This document shows, piece by piece, positions 24,641 to 35,930 of a stretch of 64,000 nucleotides of DNA. A program made the position numbers and the translations under genes. How positions within the stretch are numbered: position 1 is the stretch's first letter; every line of letters starts with the position of its first letter. Below the pieces are notes generated by a model. The model saw nothing but the letters and a program-made list of their open reading frames with translations. It ran no database searches and was not told where the DNA came from. Source of the DNA: Polydactylus sextarius (lineage: Eukaryota; Chordata; Actinopteri; Polynemidae). The stretch is taken from positions 24,530,186 to 24,594,185 of the forward strand of contig CM028912.1 of assembly GCA_016801845.1 (NCBI GenBank), given 5' to 3'.

Positions 24641-25117
24641 CTCCTGTGGTTGTGTTAGGAGGATGGTAATGGGATGCAGGGTTCGCCCCAGTGTAAGGCG
24701 GCTCCATCTGGTGCAGCTCCTCGCTGTCCTGCTGGTGGCGGCAGTTTCAACGGAGAACAGAGATTACTACGATCTGCTGGGAATCAACAGGGAGGCCACG
24801 ACCAGAGAAATTCGCCAGGCCTTCAAGAAGCTGGCACTTACCATGCACCCTGACAAAAACCCTGTGAGTCTGAGAAACTACAAACTATAAAAAAGCTGGA
24901 AGTAACAGAAATGTTAGTGCAGGCACTGAAACCCTGACTGAAAATGTTCTGTAGGGCGACCCATCGGCTCATGAAAAGTTCGTGCAAGTAAACCGGGCCT
25001 ACGAGGTCCTGAAGGACGAAGACCTCCGCAAGAAATATGATAAATATGGAGAGAAGGGATTGGATGAACAGCGGGGAGGAGGCTACGAGAGCTGGAACTA
25101 CTACCGCTATGACTTTG
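24641..25117 (+). CDS. dnajc10: dnajc10: signal peptide and J domain exons
   Basis: The first coding exon opens after GTGCTGCAG at 24640 with 22 nt of 5' UTR. A hydrophobic stretch at residues 14-28 (LHLVQLLAVLLVAAV) forms the signal peptide. The J domain runs from about residue 33 to 100. Its HPD motif, needed to stimulate BiP ATPase, is at residues 62-64 (TMHPDKNP). The second exon carries VNRAYEVLKDEDLRKKYDKY, the helix III-IV end of the J domain, and the following YESWNYYRYDFG linker. Confidence 0.95.
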
Positions 25118-28100
25118 GTGAGTATCTTACAGTGAGCTCACATATATAACCACAGTGGTGACACGACAGCTTTTATTTTGATAGGACTCACAGGAAATCT
25201 TTAGCCTCACAGTCATACTGATCTGTCTGCTCAGGTATCTATGACGACGATCCAGAGATCATCACGTTGGACAGTGGAGATTTTGGTAAGTCAGTTTTAT
25301 TTGTATAGTGGCAAATCATAAAAACATTGATTTTACATCATAGAATAGAGAAATCAAAGCTACCTGAAAAAGAGAAAGGGGTGGGGGGCACAACTGCGAG
25401 AGAGAGCAGATGAGTGTTAATGATATTTAATATATTGATATAAAGACATGAAGTGTGAGGGAGAGACAGAGACGAGAGGAGTGAGGGACAGAGAGAAGAG
25501 TTTTGTCAGTGTATTGTCAGAGTTTCTCAGCAGTAAGAACAGGCTTTATGTTTACAAGTCGAAAACATACAGCTAAAAAAATAACAAACATAACCATTTG
25601 ACAAGACGAATAACATATTTACATCTGTGTGCAAACATCTATTAAAGTTTGCCTACAACTATGTGTGAACCTCCATTTACAGCTTATGGAAGAAAACGTA
25701 CATCAACAGTTTTAATGTCTGTTTGCTGTAGCGGGTCATTAACAGAATATGATCAACTGTGTCATCCACCTGTAACTGATGAATGTTGGGGTGTATGCTT
25801 TTTATGCTTGTTTTTTGCTGGGATCCTCAGTGAAGAGCAAAACAGCAGCTACAACTTTACCCTGAGCGACCAATCCAAGTGTTTTGTGAGAAATGTGAAA
25901 GTAGACAGATGAACTGTGTTTATCTGGTGGGTGTGTTTCAGAGGCGGCAGTGAACTCTGGTGAAATCTGGTTCATCAACTTCTATTTCCCACGATGCTCA
26001 CACTGTCACCAGCTTGCTCCAACGGTAATATAACACTAAAAAGATGCAATAAGTCTGCAAACACATGGTTTAAAGACCAACTACATGCTAAACACACACC
26101 TGAGCTGCAGGTGTGTGATTCTCACCTTTTGACTTTTTCACATTAATCTCAGATTTCTATTTTAAAATGTGTTTTGTCCGAGTGCAGATGAACTTCTGTC
26201 TGTGTTTCAGTGGAGGGAGTTTGCTAAAGAGATGGACGGCGTGATCCGGATCGGAGCAGTGAACTGTGGAGACAACAACCATCTGTGCAGGAGGAGAGGC
26301 ATCAACAGCTACCCCAGCCTGTTCGTGTACAGAGCAGGACAGGTTTGTTTATTCAGCTGATGTGTGAATGTGGCCACTGCAGTAAAAACACAGAGGTGCA
26401 TCACTTCAGACAGGTGGAGGCTGAAAGGACAGAGGAGACATGTTCAGAACATTTTATCTGACCCCATTTTTTCCTGCTGTTAACACCATAAACAGCCTCC
26501 ATGTTTACATGGATACAGTTTAGCAATCAGCAAAACTTGCAGTTCATACAGTGACAGCTCATCATTACACCGCAACTCAGCTATGCACAAAGATCTACAG
26601 ATACCAGACAGTCAGTCTGACAAAAACAGAAATGACTATTTTCACCATTTAAGGTGCTATATGTGGCTTTTTTTTGCTGCATGGCTAACCGAAAAAAGGG
26701 AGAAAAATTACAAAGCTGTAAATCTGCAACCCAAATATATATATATAAAAAAACCTAAACCTAATTTATAAACGAACATTTCTAACATTACAAAATACAA
26801 TCAGTGACCAATATAGCGACCCTTCCTTTCAATAACTGTCACAAGCCTCCATCCACGGAGTCTGTTAGTTTCTGTTAGTTTAGGTTAGTTTAAGGTAATT
26901 AGTATGTTTTATTTACAGTGTAAAATGTACAATGTATTAAAATTAGCTATCTAAAAAACAAGCACTGGACAGACAGCGCGTTGTTTCACAACTACTCTGC
27001 AAGGGACTGAATTCTACTTTGCTCCAATGTCGATGTTTGTTTCCAAATCCCTGCCAGTCAAAAGGGGTTCAGCCTCAGTTCCACCAATCATCAGTGTTGA
27101 AGTCTGTCCAGCCCCCTGCTCCATTTACCCCCAGTGAAGCTGAGCTTCGAAGGGAATGATGGTTTTCAGCATTTATCCAATCACCACCTGGCTTCGCTGC
27201 ATTTAAAAAAAGCATCACACAGAAACCCATAGAAGCTCAGCATCAGTGTTTCATACACAGTGCTGCGCATTGAAGATCATTGGAAAATCACGTCGGACAA
27301 ACAGAAAAAGACTTAATTATGAAGAGAAACACATTCTAGGATGCTTTTAGTTTAAACATAATGTCAATTCCAATTTAATGTAAATTCAACACTGCATATT
27401 TGACCATTTATTGTGGGAAATGTTAGAGGATGTTTGGCTTCTCTTCTTTTCTCAGAGCAATCGCCGCCTGAACAATATGGTTTAGATTTATAAGTTTTGA
27501 TTTTTCCAGAGTCAGTCAAATCTCTCCAAGCTGTTTATACAGCTTGGAGTTGGGAAATATGAATAATGATGATATGGTCAAAATACTCACTCGCCTAATA
27601 ATTGTGCACACTGTCATCTGTCTTCTTGTCTGACTGGATCTTAACCAGACATCTGTTAACTTGGCCTCAGAGCTTCTTCTTGTGTGGTTATCATACACAC
27701 TTTGTTTGTCTTTTTGCAGAGACCAGAGAAGTTCAACGGTGAGCGCTCTAAAGACAACCTGGTCCGTTTCTCCATGCAGTTCATCACCACCACTGTCACT
27801 GAGCTGTGGCAAGGTAAATGCCTGAGTCACCACACACGTCTCTACTTTTGTCTCAGATCAGGCCAGTTTCAGTCATCCTGTGTAATCCAACCTGTGGGTG
27901 TGCTTTTGTCATTTCTTTCTTAAAGGTAACGTGTTTGGTGAGATAGAGAGCGCCTTCTCGTCAGGACTCGGTTGGCTCATCACCTTCTGTGCCGACAGTG
28001 GAGGTAACACTTGTGTTGTGGGTTTTTTTATTCCACACCTGCACATCCCACACGTGTCTACAGATATGTTGCCGATAAATGCAGCTAAAGCTACAAATAA

Positions 28101-31100
28101 GTAAAGAGGAAGTAAACAAACTACACAAAACGAAGTTTAAGCAAACCACGAACCCCTGCGTCTCCACACGGCGCTTTGTAAGCAAACAAGCCACGTCTCT
28201 GCTGAGTCTCATAGATTCTAAAACAACAAGTTTCACCAAGATCTGACAAAAACTGACTGAATTTCATAATCAGGATCATGAATTCTGTCTTACCTTTGTT
28301 GTCTTGTTTTTACAAAACATAAATCCACTACGATAATGTCGCTTTTCCTAAACATAGTGCATAGTCCTGATATTCCCAGTACATCCTGGAACTTTACATA
28401 TGTGCTCCCACATTGTTTTTGTCTCGTCCAACACAGTCGTTAGCAGTATCTGAGCTAACATTCACCGTCCTTTAGTGTAGTATATTGCAGACACTGAAGA
28501 GTGGTTGGATTATATAAGTTCAATGGCATTTATCTAAGTGGCCTAGAGCTTCTATTGCAACATATTGCAGCCTTGCTGAGATTGGTCCGTTTTACCACAG
28601 CTGTTTCTAGTTTATAAATTTGCATGATGGAGTTGATGGAGTTGAGGTTTTGGTCAAATAGAATTAAATGTGTCAGTAAAAACATCCTCTTTTCTTTATC
28701 CATTTGCCTTTTGAATTACAGATTGTAATTTTTTTTTATTGCATTTTTCAGAAAACTTCTGTGGGAAATGGGGTTTGTTATTCATCAGATTGGTCCGAAA
28801 GAAGCCTGGTGTAATAAGCCAGACTAAACTTCTCAGGACAGTCTCCACAACGGACTTCAGCATATGCTTCATTTCAAAGCAGTTACACTAGATACTGATC
28901 TGGAAGCCATCTTGCTCTATATATTGAAATATGTTTTTTAAATTTTTTCTTACATATTTCCTGTATTTTCTGTTTGTATATTAATATAGATCATTAGAAC
29001 TTTGCTAAAACAACACAGTTGGTGGTGTCCTCTTGCTTGCTCAGCCACATACATTTCTCTCTCTGCTTAGATTGTCTGGAGCCAAGAACGAGACAGAAAG
29101 TGGCAGGAATGTTGGTAAGAATAGAAATAATGATAATAAAAAATGAATAATCTGTTCATTTTATTAATGTGTGTTGTTTTACAAAGCTACACTAACTGAC
29201 TGTGTTAACATCCTGGTCCAGTGGTTGAAATCAAATATTGTATCTGCGTCTGTGTGCAGGACGGTCTGGTTAAAGTGGGATGGATGGACTGCACCACACA
29301 GGATCAGCTCTGTAGCAGTTTCCAGGTGGGACACTAGTACTGTAATGTTCTTACTGAGATACCAAAGCCAAAAAAAAAACCCTCAGGGTGTCATCTGCAA
29401 AGAAATTGAGGCAGGTAGTTTGTGTCTAAACTTGCTCAGTTGCTCTTAAATGTTCATTTTAACCAAATTTTCAGGGAACAAATTCATTTGACAAATTTTC
29501 AGGAAAAAAATGTAAAACTGACAGAAGTTTTACAACAGTTGTTGTTTTTATTTGCACTGTTAGTATTTGTGTCAAATGCTGTACTCGCTCCGCTATGCCT
29601 CAGGTGACGACTGGAACGACTGCTCTGTTCCCACCAGGAAGTTCCCTTGATCAACAAGGCAGTGTGCTGGTAAGAAGTTGTGCTCTCTGCACTAATACTG
29701 TGTATGTGTGGTTAGCATAGTACTGTTTGCTGTAGTGCTGTGTTGTACTCTACTAGTACCTTGAGATAAATGGGTTTTTTTTTTATGATTTGGAGCTATA
29801 CACATAAGAATGCTTTGACTACTGCTGTACTGTGTCTTTGTGTGTGTGTGTGTGGCAGTGGCTAAACACTCTGGACAGTAAAGACATTTACAGCCAGGTC
29901 ATCGACCACCTGCCCGATCTGGAGCAGCTGACCAGTGACAGCATCCAGGTACACACACTCTCTATAGACTCTATTATCATCAGAGTACGCAGTGCACATA
30001 TTGAAATGTGATGCAAGTTGTGATCTCCAGAGGAAGTTGGCTCATCATCGCTGGTTGGTCAGTTTCACGTTTGGAGACAAAAGTTCCACGAACAAAGAGT
30101 ACAAGAAGCTACAGGCGTTCCTCAAAGATGACCACATACAGGTACCTGTTTGTCTGCATGTGTCATTCTGTCTCTATAGCCATGTTTCCACCAAGACGTT
30201 AAAAACAAACTGTGTTTCACGTTTGAAAAAATACATTCATTCATTTGTAGCGACCACTGTTGATTCTATGGAGGTCCACACATTGATCATTATATGTGAA
30301 ACCCCATGATCATTTGTGACGGTTTCAACTGTGTCGCTTTGTTCACTTTCTTGATTTTGATGATCCAGTCACCACCGAGCCAACCTAAAATCTTGCCCAA
30401 AACCTTTTCTAGGCCAAACGGAGTACCTACTGCTGGGAAGGACTTTTTTTTTTTTGGCCCCGTAAAGGTTCCCGAGTTGCGCCTCGCAGGAACTGTTTCT
30501 GTGATATTACCTGGTGGAAACGCCCTATATGTCTCAGTGTCTCAACTGTCTTAGCAATCTGTCTCTACCTGTCTCCTTAGGTCGGCAGAGTGGACTGCAC
30601 CTCAGACTCTGAGTTGTGTCAGTCTCTCTACATCCAGAAACCATGTGTGGCTGTTTTCAAAGGTCTAGGAATCCATGACTTTGAGATCCACCATGGTGAG
30701 TCTTGACTGTGCTGCTCTACTTTGTAGACACTGTCTACTGTGTTGCACACAGGTTTTGTTGTTGGAGTCTCACTGGCTTGTTGGTTTGATGAGAAACCGT
30801 TCTTCTGTTCATGTGTGCATCTGTTGCAATCAATAGTTTAATTTGTCAGGTATTTTGTTACTAATCAACCAGGCGTTTGGTCAATAAAACACCCCAAAAA
30901 TGTCCTGTTTTGTTACTCAGTTCATACTCACAGAAGATTGTTCAGTAGTTTAAAAACACCATAGCAACTATGATTAATAATTTCAGCCACAAGTCTCCTA
31001 ATCCTTCATCTGTCTGATGCTGTTTGGGTCTGCAGGTAAAGACGTCTTGTACAACATCGTGGGCTTTGCGAGGGACAGCGTTCGCGCTCATGTGACGACA

Positions 31101-34100
31101 TTGAGGCCTGACAACTTCCCCTCAGACAGGAAGGAGCCGTGGGTCGTGGACTTCTTCGCGCCGGTTTGTGACGCTCCATTTTTAAACCAAAGAAGGATTT
31201 ATAAGTGTTTCTTACTTCTCAAGGTGTGATATGAGATCTGTTGGCATGAGAAGTGGATAGAGACATAATAACAGCATGTCCTCCTGATTGTTAGCGAACA
31301 GGTGGAGAAGCCACGTCAGGACTTGATAAGTTCGACTTCACCTTTGATTGTTTTACGCTGAAGCTATGTGACTCGTTGTTTACTTTCAGGGCTGGCAAGC
31401 AGCAGCACCCTCAATACAAACAGCAACAGAAACCACCCTCCACTGGAATGGCAGGAAATGTCTTTTTGTGATACTGAAAATTAAATGCCTGGCACAGCGT
31501 CAGCATGAAGTGTCAAGCTTCGTACTGAATCAGTTGAATTGTGATATTGATGAATATTGGTGTGTGTGCACGCAGTGGTGTCCTCCATGTCGAGCTTTGC
31601 TGCCTGAGCTGAGGAAAGCCTCCATCCAGTTGGCTGGACAGATGAAGTTTGGGACTCTGGATTGTACCATCCACCACAACCTCTGCTCCATGGTAAACAC
31701 CTGCACACAGCATCTGTATATGAACTAAAACTCATATAATACCTTAAAAACCCTCCACTATTTCAAATTGAAATTGTGATTTTAAAGACTTTGACTATCA
31801 AAGTGCAGATTGTGGTTTAAACTGTAGTTTAATTACCAGCTCATCTGACCCATCTGAGACAGTGGTGTTTTACAAATTCATCCCGTCATCATCATCCTTG
31901 TGTAACAGTCCTGGTCACCAATCACAAACACCAGCTGTCACAGTCAGTCCCAAAGAACAGCAGCACTTGATTTAGAGAAAACAGATCTTCATCTAAAGAA
32001 GGTGACATGAAAAATGTGTGTTGGAGCAGCTGCCACATCACAGGACAACACCACACATGGATATGACAAAAAGCAGCGCTGGCGGCTGTACGAGGAGTGA
32101 TGGTTAAAAAGTGTCAGAAAACAACTTGTTCAATGTTCCTGCTCATTAAAAGAAACAAACACTTGGAGCACTTCATTCATATCTATGTTCTCATCCTTGG
32201 ATCAGTAGAGAGACGTTGACATGGAGGCTCATGTCGTAATGCTACATCACATGTTTTACTTTTATTACAAAGGCAATATTCAGTTTAAGTTTGTCTGGAA
32301 AACATTTGAATTCGGATTGTAATCCCAATATCTAAGAGAAAAATTACAATTCAATTTTGTATTCTGTATTCTGCTTTTGTCCCATCCACATATTTGCTTC
32401 TTATTATAACAATACACCACCCGGCCCTAACCTTGACTATACCATTCCTTAAGAGACAGGTGACTAATATTACCTGTGTGTGTGTCAGTATAACATTCAG
32501 GCATACCCAACCACAGTGATCTTTAATGGCTCCTCTGTTCATGAGTACGAGGGACAGCATTCAGCCGACGGCATCCTGGAGTTCATTCAGGTACAATCTC
32601 ACAACAACAACATTCTGACACGATGCAGGCGAATAACAACAGGTGAGCTTCTCTGAGAGCTTCTGTCTGTCCCTACAGGATCTGGTCAATCCATCCGTTG
32701 TTGTTCTTGACGCTGCCAGCTTCACCGAGAGAGTTAAAGGTAAAATGACGCATAAATAGTTTTACTGAAACACCATAATAAGTTCCGGTGTCTTTAAAAC
32801 CTGTCGGTTCAAGCTCAGAGGAAAGCAGCATATGTTGAATTTAAAGCACGAGCCAGTTCCTCTTCTAACCACACCTGACGTTTTGTGTGGTGGCATCAGG
32901 TCGAGCTGAGGGGCAGATTTGGGCGGTGGATTTCTACGCTCCGTGGTGTGGACCTTGTCAGGCATTGATGCCAGAGTGGAGACGCATGGCCCGGGTACAG
33001 CACGTTAAATTCTCATAAACTGTACATATATATTCACTGAAATAAACGGTACCCACTGCAGAAACTCTGCAATCAAAACAAAGGGAAAAAATAATAACCT
33101 TTGTCAACTGTGTTTTAGAAATTTCGTCTAATCAAATGTTTATGTTTTATTTAGCTTATTTTAAATAATATGTCCCAAATGTTTTGTGATGTTTTGCTGC
33201 TACCATAATTCTGGCTCCTTTGGTCGATGTGCAGTTGCTGTCTGGTCAGATTCTGGTCGGTTCGGTCGACTGTCAGCGGTTCCAGACATTCTGTCAGAGT
33301 CAGGGCGTCAGGGCGTACCCCGAGGTCCGACTGTACCCTGGAAACACCCAGCAGCCCGATCGCTACATGTATGTACCACACTTTAAATTATGTTCACGTG
33401 CACACTAGAACATTTCATTTTCTCATGTGAACTGTGAACCATGTGCATTGAATCGGCTGGAAGACATTAAGTGATTCATTCAGGTAATGACAATTTAACA
33501 TCACTGAAAAACAGACACATTTTTGAGCTGCGTCACTGTGTCCATTTTCCCACAATTATCAGTGTCTCTGCTCAGGTTTGATTTTATAATTTTGTCCAAT
33601 CAGTAATTGTTTCCCCAACAAGTTTTGATCTAATAGTTACACACTCTAGTGGAGGTGAAAATAGTGCGACTGATTGTGGAGTTCCTCTAGGTTCATTGTT
33701 GAGTCCCCATGTCGTTGATGAACAGAACCAGCAGACAGCCTATTGATCCACCATATTTTTTAGACTATAGGGTGCACTTAAAATCCTTTAATTTTCTCAA
33801 AAATCGACAGTACGCCTTATGTATCAATTCTGGTTGTGCTTACTGAACAGATGTTATGTGGTACACGATGCTCAAAAATCTGTCAAAATGTTTTAGTAAG
33901 ACTTTGGTAAGCTACGAAGCCGCACCGCTTGATGGATTGTTGGAGCATTATGGCTACCGTAGTCAGGTTAGTCGGTCGCGGAGTAATACGTACTGTGCTT
34001 CAACATATTACGGTGTGTGTATAAGGATTTATCTGACTGTTTTGTTTCACTTAATGCACCCTATAATCCAGTGCGCCTTATGTATGAAAATAAACCTGTT

Positions 34101-35110
34101 CATTGATTTTGCGCCTTATAATCTGGTGCGCCTTATAGTCCAGAAATACGGTAGTTTGTTACTAATCAACTTTGTTACTGAATTGCAGGACTTACAATGG
34201 TTGGCACCGAGATGCTCATTCTCTCAGATCATGGGCTCTGAGGTGAGACTGTGTATCTTTTTTTTCTTAAAATGTTTCTATCTTTCTTGTAGTCTACCTT
34301 ATATACCAGCAGTTTGTGGTAACATATTGTGTGTTCTTGCTCAGTTCTTTACCGCGAGCATCAGTGGACCTGACTCCTGAGACCTTCAGGTCTCTGGTCC
34401 TTTCGAGTCAGGATCATTGGGTCCTGGACTTTTATGCCCCCTGGTGTGGACCGTGCCAACACTTCGCCCCAGAGTTCGAGGTCTTGGCTCGGGTGAGAGA
34501 CGCAGCAGCTTGTTGTTCCCGTCATACTGTAAGGAGACGTTCTCCTGGTGGTTCGGGCTCTGATCATGGTGTTCCCTGTTTTTATTGACAGATGGTGAAA
34601 GGGGAGATCCGGGCAGGGAAAGTGGACTGTCAGGCTCATTACCAGACCTGTCAATCAGCTGGAATTACCGCCTACCCAACTGTCAGGTTTTATCCATACA
34701 GGGGGACGAGGAGGGTGAGGACACTTTTTCAGGATTGAAACTCTTCTATGTTAAATAATCTCTGACAGATTTGTTGTTTTTCATAATGAAATCTTGTTGT
34801 GTTTCACCAGTTTAAAACTCTTAATCTTAGGATTTCTAACAGAGGCCTGTCTGCCTGTGTGTGTGTGCGCGTGTGTGTGTGTGTGTGCGTGTCTCAACAG
34901 TATGAACACAGCGGGGAGCACATTAACAGCCGGGATGCCAACGTGATCGCAGACACCATGAAACAGAGACTACAGCAGCTGTCGCCACAGTTACACAGCA
35001 AAGCAAAAGTGAGCATCTGTTTACATCAGATTGATATTTTAAGCGATGGGGGAAAACCAAGTCTGACTTCACTTTTGTTTGTTTGTTTGTCTCCTCAGGA
35101 TGAGCTCTGA
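24663..35110 (+). CDS. dnajc10: DnaJ homolog subfamily C member 10 (ERdj5), complete
   Basis: Twenty-four coding exons: 24663-24863, 24955-25117, 25235-25285, 25942-26024, 26211-26342, 27720-27813, 27926-28003, 29071-29114, 29260-29325, 29604-29669, 29859-29948, 30031-30141, 30581-30695, 31036-31163, 31576-31692, 32489-32590, 32679-32739, 32900-32994, 33235-33368, 34189-34242, 34345-34492, 34592-34714, 34901-35008 and 35099-35110. They total 2376 nt, or 791 aa plus stop; human is 793. Order: signal peptide, J domain, Trx1, two non-catalytic Trx-like modules, Trx2, Trx3, Trx4 and KDEL. ERdj5 is an ER-lumen reductase that, with BiP recruited by its J domain, opens disulfides of misfolded proteins for ER-associated degradation. 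The first ATG has A at -3 and G at +4. A second in-frame ATG lies two codons on. Confidence 0.97.
25235..26342 (+). CDS. dnajc10: dnajc10: first thioredoxin domain exons
   Basis: Exons 25235-25285, 25942-26024 and 26211-26342 encode GIYDDDPEIITL, then Trx1 with the active site CSHC at residues 157-160 in PRCSHCHQLAP. The domain closes with INSYPSLFVYRAGQ, which carries the cis-proline of the thioredoxin fold. CSHC is the Trx1 motif I recall for mammalian ERdj5. Confidence 0.95.
26343..27719 (+). other. dnajc10: dnajc10 intron with 576-bp dispersed repeat
   Basis: This intron lies between the Trx1 exon and the exon starting RPEKFNGERSKDN. Most of its second half (26889-27464) is a repeat with a near-identical copy at 58753-59335 in frzb intron 1. 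Nothing coding was recognised. Confidence 0.85.
26889..27464 (+). repeat. Dispersed 576-bp repeat, copy 1
   Basis: The segment from TTTAAGGTAATTAGTATG to CTCAGAGCAATCGC matches 58753-59335 nearly base for base in the same orientation. Both copies carry the block GCCAGTCAAAAGGGGTTCAG. The flanks differ, so this is a dispersed element. No terminal inversion or transposase frame is visible. Confidence 0.85.
27720..30695 (+). CDS. dnajc10: dnajc10: non-catalytic thioredoxin-like (Trxb) exons
   Basis: Eight exons, from 27720-27813 to 30581-30695, encode residues 211 to about 431. They include TVTELWQGNVFGEIESAF, GLGWLITFC, DGLVKVGWMDC, PPGSSLDQQGSVLWLNTLDS, LAHHRWLVSFTFGDK and VGRVDCTSDSELC. In mammals this part folds as two thioredoxin-like modules without CXXC active sites, and no CXXC is seen here. 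Every exon joins in frame, including the 44-nt exon at 29071-29114. Confidence 0.93.
28004..29070 (+). other. dnajc10: dnajc10 intron, no extra features
   Basis: This 1.07-kb intron separates FCADSGG from DCLEPRTRQK. It is AT-rich, and I recognised neither an exon nor a repeat with a partner in this window. Confidence 0.8.
30183..30524. mobile_element. Probable non-autonomous element in dnajc10 intron
   Basis: TGTTTCCACCAAG at the left end and CTGGTGGAAACGCC at the right end are inverted. The interior has CCCGTAAAGGTTCCCGAGTT and GCGCCTCGCAGGAAC, words I recognise from a repeat common in fish. No coding capacity is seen. The family name is left open. Confidence 0.5.
31036..32590 (+). CDS. 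dnajc10: dnajc10: second thioredoxin domain exons
   Basis: Exons 31036-31163, 31576-31692 and 32489-32590 encode KEPWVVDFFAP, then WCPPCRALLPEL with the CPPC active site at residues 476-479. MKFGTLDCTIHHNLC and YNIQAYPTTVIFN, with the cis-proline, follow. An intron falls exactly between the Pro of FFAP and the Trp of the WCPPC motif. Confidence 0.95.
32055..32180 (+). repeat. Dispersed repeat fragment (inverted relative to 45140-45235)
   Basis: This stretch in a dnajc10 intron, containing AAGCAGCGCTGGCGGCTGTA and GTTCAATGTTCCTGCTCATT, matches the reverse complement of 45140-45235 with small indels. Confidence 0.75.
32679..34242 (+). CDS. dnajc10: dnajc10: third thioredoxin domain exons
   Basis: Exons 32679-32739, 32900-32994, 33235-33368 and 34189-34242 encode DLVNPSVVVLDAASF, WAVDFYAPWCGPCQALMPEW (CGPC at residues 584-587), ILVGSVDCQRFQTFC, VRAYPEVRLYPGN and TYNGWHRDAHSLRSWAL. 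As I recall, the human third site is CHPC, so His is replaced by Gly here. The intron at 33369-34188 contains a MITE. Confidence 0.95.
33751..34151. mobile_element. MITE with imperfect 26-27 bp terminal inverted repeats
   Basis: The left end (CCATATTTTTTAGACTATAG and onward) is the inverse of the right end (GCGCCTTATAGTCCAGAAAT ACGG) with a few mismatches. The interior repeats GCGCCTTAT/GTGCACC words near both ends. The 174-codon open frame overlapping it has no domain and is rejected as a gene. It sits within the dnajc10 intron at 33369-34188. Confidence 0.8.
34345..35110 (+). CDS. dnajc10: dnajc10: fourth thioredoxin domain and KDEL exons
   Basis: Exons 34345-34492, 34592-34714, 34901-35008 and 35099-35110 encode VDLTPETF, WVLDFYAPWCGPCQHFAPEF (CGPC at residues 696-699), RAGKVDCQAHYQTC, ITAYPTVRFYPY and a charged C-terminal helix. 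The K of the ER-retrieval signal is the last codon of the 34901-35008 exon. The last coding exon contributes only GAT GAG CTC TGA, giving KDEL. Confidence 0.96.
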
Positions 35111-35930
35111 TGACGCACTCATTGGTCAAGGGAGAGAGAGGGACAGAGGACAGAAGTGGATCTGATTGGTCCAGTGACACATCAGTCAATAAACAAACAC
35201 TCCTGGATTTAGATGACAGCGGAAACACAGACAGACAGTGACTGTTACTGCTGTGTTGAATGTATCCAACACTTCTGCCTTATTTTTATTTGTTTCTATT
35301 TTGTCTCCATCGTTCATATTTACTCTATGAAGTAAAACTGTGGGACATCGACATGTTACTGAAACACACACATACACATGGCCAGATGTTGACATAGTGT
35401 TGTATTATTTTGTTCATGTGTAAACTTTAGGACCTTCAGAATAGAAAAGATTTTGAGCTTTTATTCCACCCTCAATACAAACTGTACAAATCTACCAATT
35501 ATTTTAATATTTGAGGGTTTAACTAAAAAAGGCAAATGAATGATGATGATGAGGAGGATGATACTGTTGCCTGCAGCTCTTGGAAACTGTGATTGGTGTT
35601 TTTCTCATTTCCTGATTTTTTTTTTTTTTTTTTTTTTAAACCAAAGGATTAAAGGAGAAAAATGGTCTGACTCTTTGATAAAAGTTGAGCCGCTCTCAAG
35701 ACATGAAGTTCCATGATCCATAACTTATAGTATTGTTTTATTTGTATTCAATCCTAGCTTGATCACAGTGGAGAGAGATGGAGGATTTCCTTATCAGGGT
35801 TATCTGGTTCTGAGGTTTTTATGTTGTCTAGATGTCATTAAAATGCAATACATTTGTTCTTTGAGTTTAAATAAGTTCAGATACTGAAATCTAAGTGGAG
35901 TGTTTCAAGAATAAACCTGTGAATCAGTGG
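35111..35930 (+). other. dnajc10: dnajc10 3' UTR
   Basis: The sequence following the stop codon includes a T-rich tract at about 35618-35637. The best AATAAA is at 35910-35915, placing the poly(A) site near 35930. This is inferred from the signal only. Confidence 0.55.

Noticed and set aside
33856..34380. 174-codon open frame on plus strand
   Set aside because: It lies mostly within a MITE in a dnajc10 intron and runs across the true exons 34189-34242 and 34345-34492 without following their splice sites. It shows no domain.
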